DNA of 64,000 bases from Gymnogyps californianus (Eukaryota; Chordata; Aves; Accipitriformes; Cathartidae), in contig NC_059481.1 in assembly GCF_018139145.2 (NCBI RefSeq), forward strand, positions 16,418,368 to 16,482,367. The letters are read 5' to 3'. The notes beneath the pieces are model-generated. The model was given only the letters and a program-made list of their open reading frames with translations. It searched no databases and was not told where the DNA came from. Made by a program: the position numbers and the translations under genes. Positions 60,476 to 64,000 of this stretch are shown here, one piece after another. The stretch's first letter is position 1. Each line of letters begins with the position of its first letter.

Positions 60476-63400
60476 CTAGGGAGAGGGAAAAAATAAAGGC
60501 AAAATCTTGAACATTGAAAAAGTTTCCTGGTTCTTCATAATAAACACTATAAGACTATAGGGGGGGTGTTAACGTTTTCTTTCAGGTCTCTTTAGAGTAG
60601 CTTCAACTCTGGGCCATGCCTATAACCTGTGTCAAACTTTGTTAGTTAGTTGTATCTTGCTTTATTTATTCGATCTGACATGATCTGAGGGATCCAGAGT
60701 CAAGACTAGTGCATTTCTGTCTGTAGCAGAAATAAATGTGACACCTGTGCAAGAATCCATGGCAACTCAGGAAGCTAAGGGTTCATGGTAACTTATGATA
60801 CAACAGAGCGATTTGTCAGGCTCTTTCTACTTCTAAACTCCTAAACTCCAGCTTTATCCTCATGAGATTTGAAATCTGTGCTTTCCCAAGCAATTAATCA
60901 TCACTTTGTCATCTTTAAATTCAAAACCTGTGCTACATAATTTTCAGGAAAATATAATTGTGCAATTGTATTGTGCAATGCTGTCAGATCTTTGCATGAA
61001 TTCCTGGAAGCCAAGCACAGAACATGACCTATCTTCATGGCAAATAATCTCATTCCACACTAATCTATCTGTCTATCTAATCCATCTCTCTTATGTCAGC
61101 TGTCATATAAACTAGACACAAGGCACATTCCTAGTTTTAGCAAAAGTTTTGATTGCCTGTATAGGCAGATATCGACTCCTATAGAAATGAAAATCACAAT
61201 TTAATGACCCAAGAGGTAAATATTGACCCAAGTCTTAAAGAATAATCAATCTCAGTGCCCTCTGAGATATGAAGTCGATATACACACTGCTGTTACATAT
61301 ATTCTCCATGTCTTTATCAGGAATACTCAGAAATCTGCCAATGAAAAGACAAGAATTTCTAAAGAGAAGGAATTGGTTTATTTTGAACCAGTATTCACCA
61401 CTGAGTAGAAAGGAGCCTCAAGATTTCATTGAGCTAGTCTTCTAGGGCTTATGTTAGAGACAGAAGAATGGGTGTAGGAAGGTAGGAAAGGATTATGGAT
61501 CAATATAGAGAGAGATGAGGGAGAAATACGGGGTAAAAAATTATACATATTCTTACATAAATACATATACAAGAGGGGAGAAACAGATGGAGCAGATGAG
61601 CTTTTTCCACCAACTGTTAGGGCAAGATTTACCCTAGTACGTTTATTTCCCAGCTATACAGTAACTAAGTTTAGCTGCAGCAAGTCAGTGAGTTTAATTA
61701 TCTAGGAATTGAGCATGTACATTCTTTCAGCTCCTCTGACAAACAGTAGGTTGACATACTGGAGAGGCTAAGGCACACATGCATAAAGAACCATCTCACT
61801 GCTCCTAATTAGGTGGACAATTATACATATCTCATAGTTTATATACTGCTCCTTCTTTTGGTTTCTGACCTGTCAACTTTCCTTCCTGCACCACCACTCA
61901 CCTCCAGCTCTGTTTGCAGGGCTCTGGGTCTGCACATCCCCATCCCTACAGCATGCACTTTCCACACCTGAAGCATGTGAACAGTGACCGACCCAGCAAC
62001 AACTGCTCCTGCTTTACTTACACCCTTGCCATCCAGCAAAGGCAGAAAGGGGAGGACAAATAGGGCAGTCTGAGAGCTACTCATTGGTGCAAACATACAA
62101 CCAGCATCATCTCCAAATGAAAAAAACCAGCATCGCACAGACCCCAGAGATTCAGCCCCCTTGGGCTGTGTGCGTATTTTGCAGGGCTTACGCAGCCCCT
62201 GCACTTGAAGTAACTCTGTCTGAACCACATGCAATTATCCTGTAATGTCTCCTACCGAAGAGCTGCATTTATTGGTTCTCTTAATGACAGACATTTTTCC
62301 AGCTAGTGTTTCATCAAAGCTATCAGCAATACACAGTCATAGCTTAGGTTAACCACAGGTACCACCTAGAATTTATTCCTATGAATATCAAAGAGGATTT
62401 TATAGCTTTCGTCTTATTTCAAGGCAGAGAACCCAGCTCAATTGGGTATCAATTACCTGCCAATTTACAGAATTAACAACACACAAAAGACACAATATAT
62501 TTTCTGCCCAAAATATTATTTTACGTATCAGAAACCACACAGGGATGATCAGATAGTCACATAGCTGGGCTGCCTGATCAGTAGCAGGTCTATAATTCTG
62601 CACCTCAAGAAACCTGCAGATGAGTCCTTAGTGACAGGTCTGGAATAAGACTTCTTTATTGGTAAAGGATTATCAAAGCCAAGTTCTGTAATACGGCTAC
62701 TGTTTCAGGCCATGGGCTCTTTCACTGATTGTCGCCAGCTTCCGCAGCAGAAGCATCAGTGCTACTGGAAATACTTTCATTCTGTTTGCAAGTTGCATAG
62801 AGCTACATTTTAATTAAGTTTGCTGGATACTGCAGTCACTCCCAATGTTTATACTCAGTTATTCTTCATAACACTTTCCTCTGCCTCATTTTCATGCTAC
62901 AGGGTAGCTTATGTCTCACCATTCAGCCAAAGCTAAGCTATGTTTTGTAGTTTGAGCACCCCATACAGAATTCTTCCTGGGATATGTCTGGGCAAACACT
63001 AAGAAAACTTGGGACTTACCAGTCCTTTTTCTCCAGCCTGTTCTTCCATATGGCTGGAACACTAATACACACAAACCAGTCAAACTCCCAAGGCTTGCAC
63101 TCGCTGGGATATGACAAGACACACATGCAAATTTTTATCTATTTAATTTGCCAGCACTGATTATCCTAAAGGTAAGGATTGCTTTCTGACTTAAAAACAA
63201 CCCTCCTCGTAAGTCACAGAACCAGGCACCTTTTAAAATAAAGGAAAAGCAAAATAGAAAATGGAAAGCAAGAAAATCTGTTGGAAAACAGAACATTTTT
63301 AATTTTTTTTTTTTTGTGTAAAGTCTCATTTTTTTCCTTAATAGCATTGTGATAGGACTTTGAATCTCAGAGTTTTGAGGTATACATGCCTAGGGTTTTT

Positions 63401-64000
63401 TCCTCACAATGAGCTACATCCTTGCAGGCAGATGTTTGTTTCTGAGCTTGATATAATGCTTTTGAATGGCAGCAAACTCTGCTCAGTGCCTCCTGGTCCC
63501 TAGGAACTTCTTTCTGTCCCCTCCAAGGGCATCCCCCTCTTCACTGCAGCTCAGACTCTCTGTACAAGCTGCAGGTTCCCTGTTGCATACTGCAACTGCA
63601 TTATCAACTATGACTTCTAAACCATAGCAGTTTCCCACCACATATGCTCAAGGAGAGAGCGCAACTTCCCTCTCCCCAGCAGACCTGGCTGCTCCCAGAC
63701 AAAAGGTCTCCAACAGTCCCACTTTGCTGCTCTCAGTCGAAAGGAGATCCCATGCCGCAGAGGGCTGCAATGCCACAGTGCATCCAGTTCCTTGTCTTAC
63801 TAGGATTCCCAGAGCCAACAAGAGAAGTAAAAAAAAAAAAGCACTTAGGCTGTTGTCTATAGAACTTACCAATTAAAATGGCTTTGGTTTGAAAGGCTGT
63901 TAACTTTAAAGTTCTTTCCTTTTCTCCTTCAAGCAGCTTTTCTTTGCTTTGAAGAAACTGCTTGCGCATCCCCAAGATAAATGAAACTAAATCACTTCAC
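60476..64000. other. Presumed AGBL1 intron upstream of the zinc-ligand exon
   Basis: It begins with a strong pyrimidine-rich acceptor (60476-60510). The exon before it should code the N-R-Q-W segment and end just before V-F-C-D-Y-H-G-H-S, but no such sequence is visible, so the intron is probably longer than the window. The minus-strand open frame of 131 codons (61839-62234) has no known motif. Confidence 0.6.

Noticed and set aside
61839..62234. 131-codon minus-strand frame as the upstream AGBL1 exon
   Set aside because: It lacks the N-R-Q-W or H-P-G-E motifs and ends without a suitable donor before the V-F-C-D-Y-H exon.
1..64000. CRISPR arrays, operons, toxin-antitoxin or phage-like systems
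   Set aside because: No regular spacer repeats and no tightly packed genes. The sequence is vertebrate nuclear DNA, so prokaryotic systems are not expected.

Overview
The window looks like vertebrate, most probably bird, nuclear DNA. It is AT-rich and CpG-poor, most of it has no long open reading frame, and it carries decayed CR1-type LINE fragments. It also holds two copies of an ERVK-like LTR of a type familiar from bird genomes. I see no bacterial-style gene arrangement, no tRNA or rRNA gene and no CRISPR array.

The only host protein-coding sequence I can support is two consecutive exons on the minus strand, at 60344-60475 and 56422-56598. They encode part of the M14 metallocarboxypeptidase domain of a cytosolic carboxypeptidase, best matched from memory to AGBL1 (CCP4). 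Together they carry the third zinc-ligand histidine (D-Y-H-G-H-S) and the catalytic glutamate (Y-T-M-E-S-T). Both begin and end in phase 0 and have good splice sites. The exons expected on either side (the HPGE and NRQW segments upstream, G-L-Q-x-G-T-R-E-L-E-E-M-G downstream) were not found. The rest of the window is therefore read as AGBL1 introns or flanking DNA.

Layout: 1-8761 is featureless intronic or intergenic DNA. 8762-9357 is a plus-strand LTR followed by a primer-binding site and a few hundred bases of retroviral leader. 9.8-26.4 kb has no recognised gene. 26.43-27.01 kb is a minus-strand CR1 reverse transcriptase remnant. 32.75-33.1 kb holds a degenerate tandem repeat. 34.1-34.45 and 38.04-38.37 kb are CA-rich degenerate tracts. 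36722-37314 is a solo LTR in the opposite orientation to the first. 42.3-46.05 kb is a cluster of old LINE and other repeat remnants, including an endonuclease fragment and two CR1-type 3' ends. 56.4-60.5 kb holds the AGBL1 exons, with a striking alternating purine-pyrimidine palindrome in the intron between them. 60.5-64 kb has nothing recognised.

I did not find a convincing new multi-gene system. The points most worth checking are the AGBL1 gene structure, the retroviral leader reading frame, the inverted LTR pair and two non-B-DNA motifs. All family identifications come from remembered motifs; no database search was possible.
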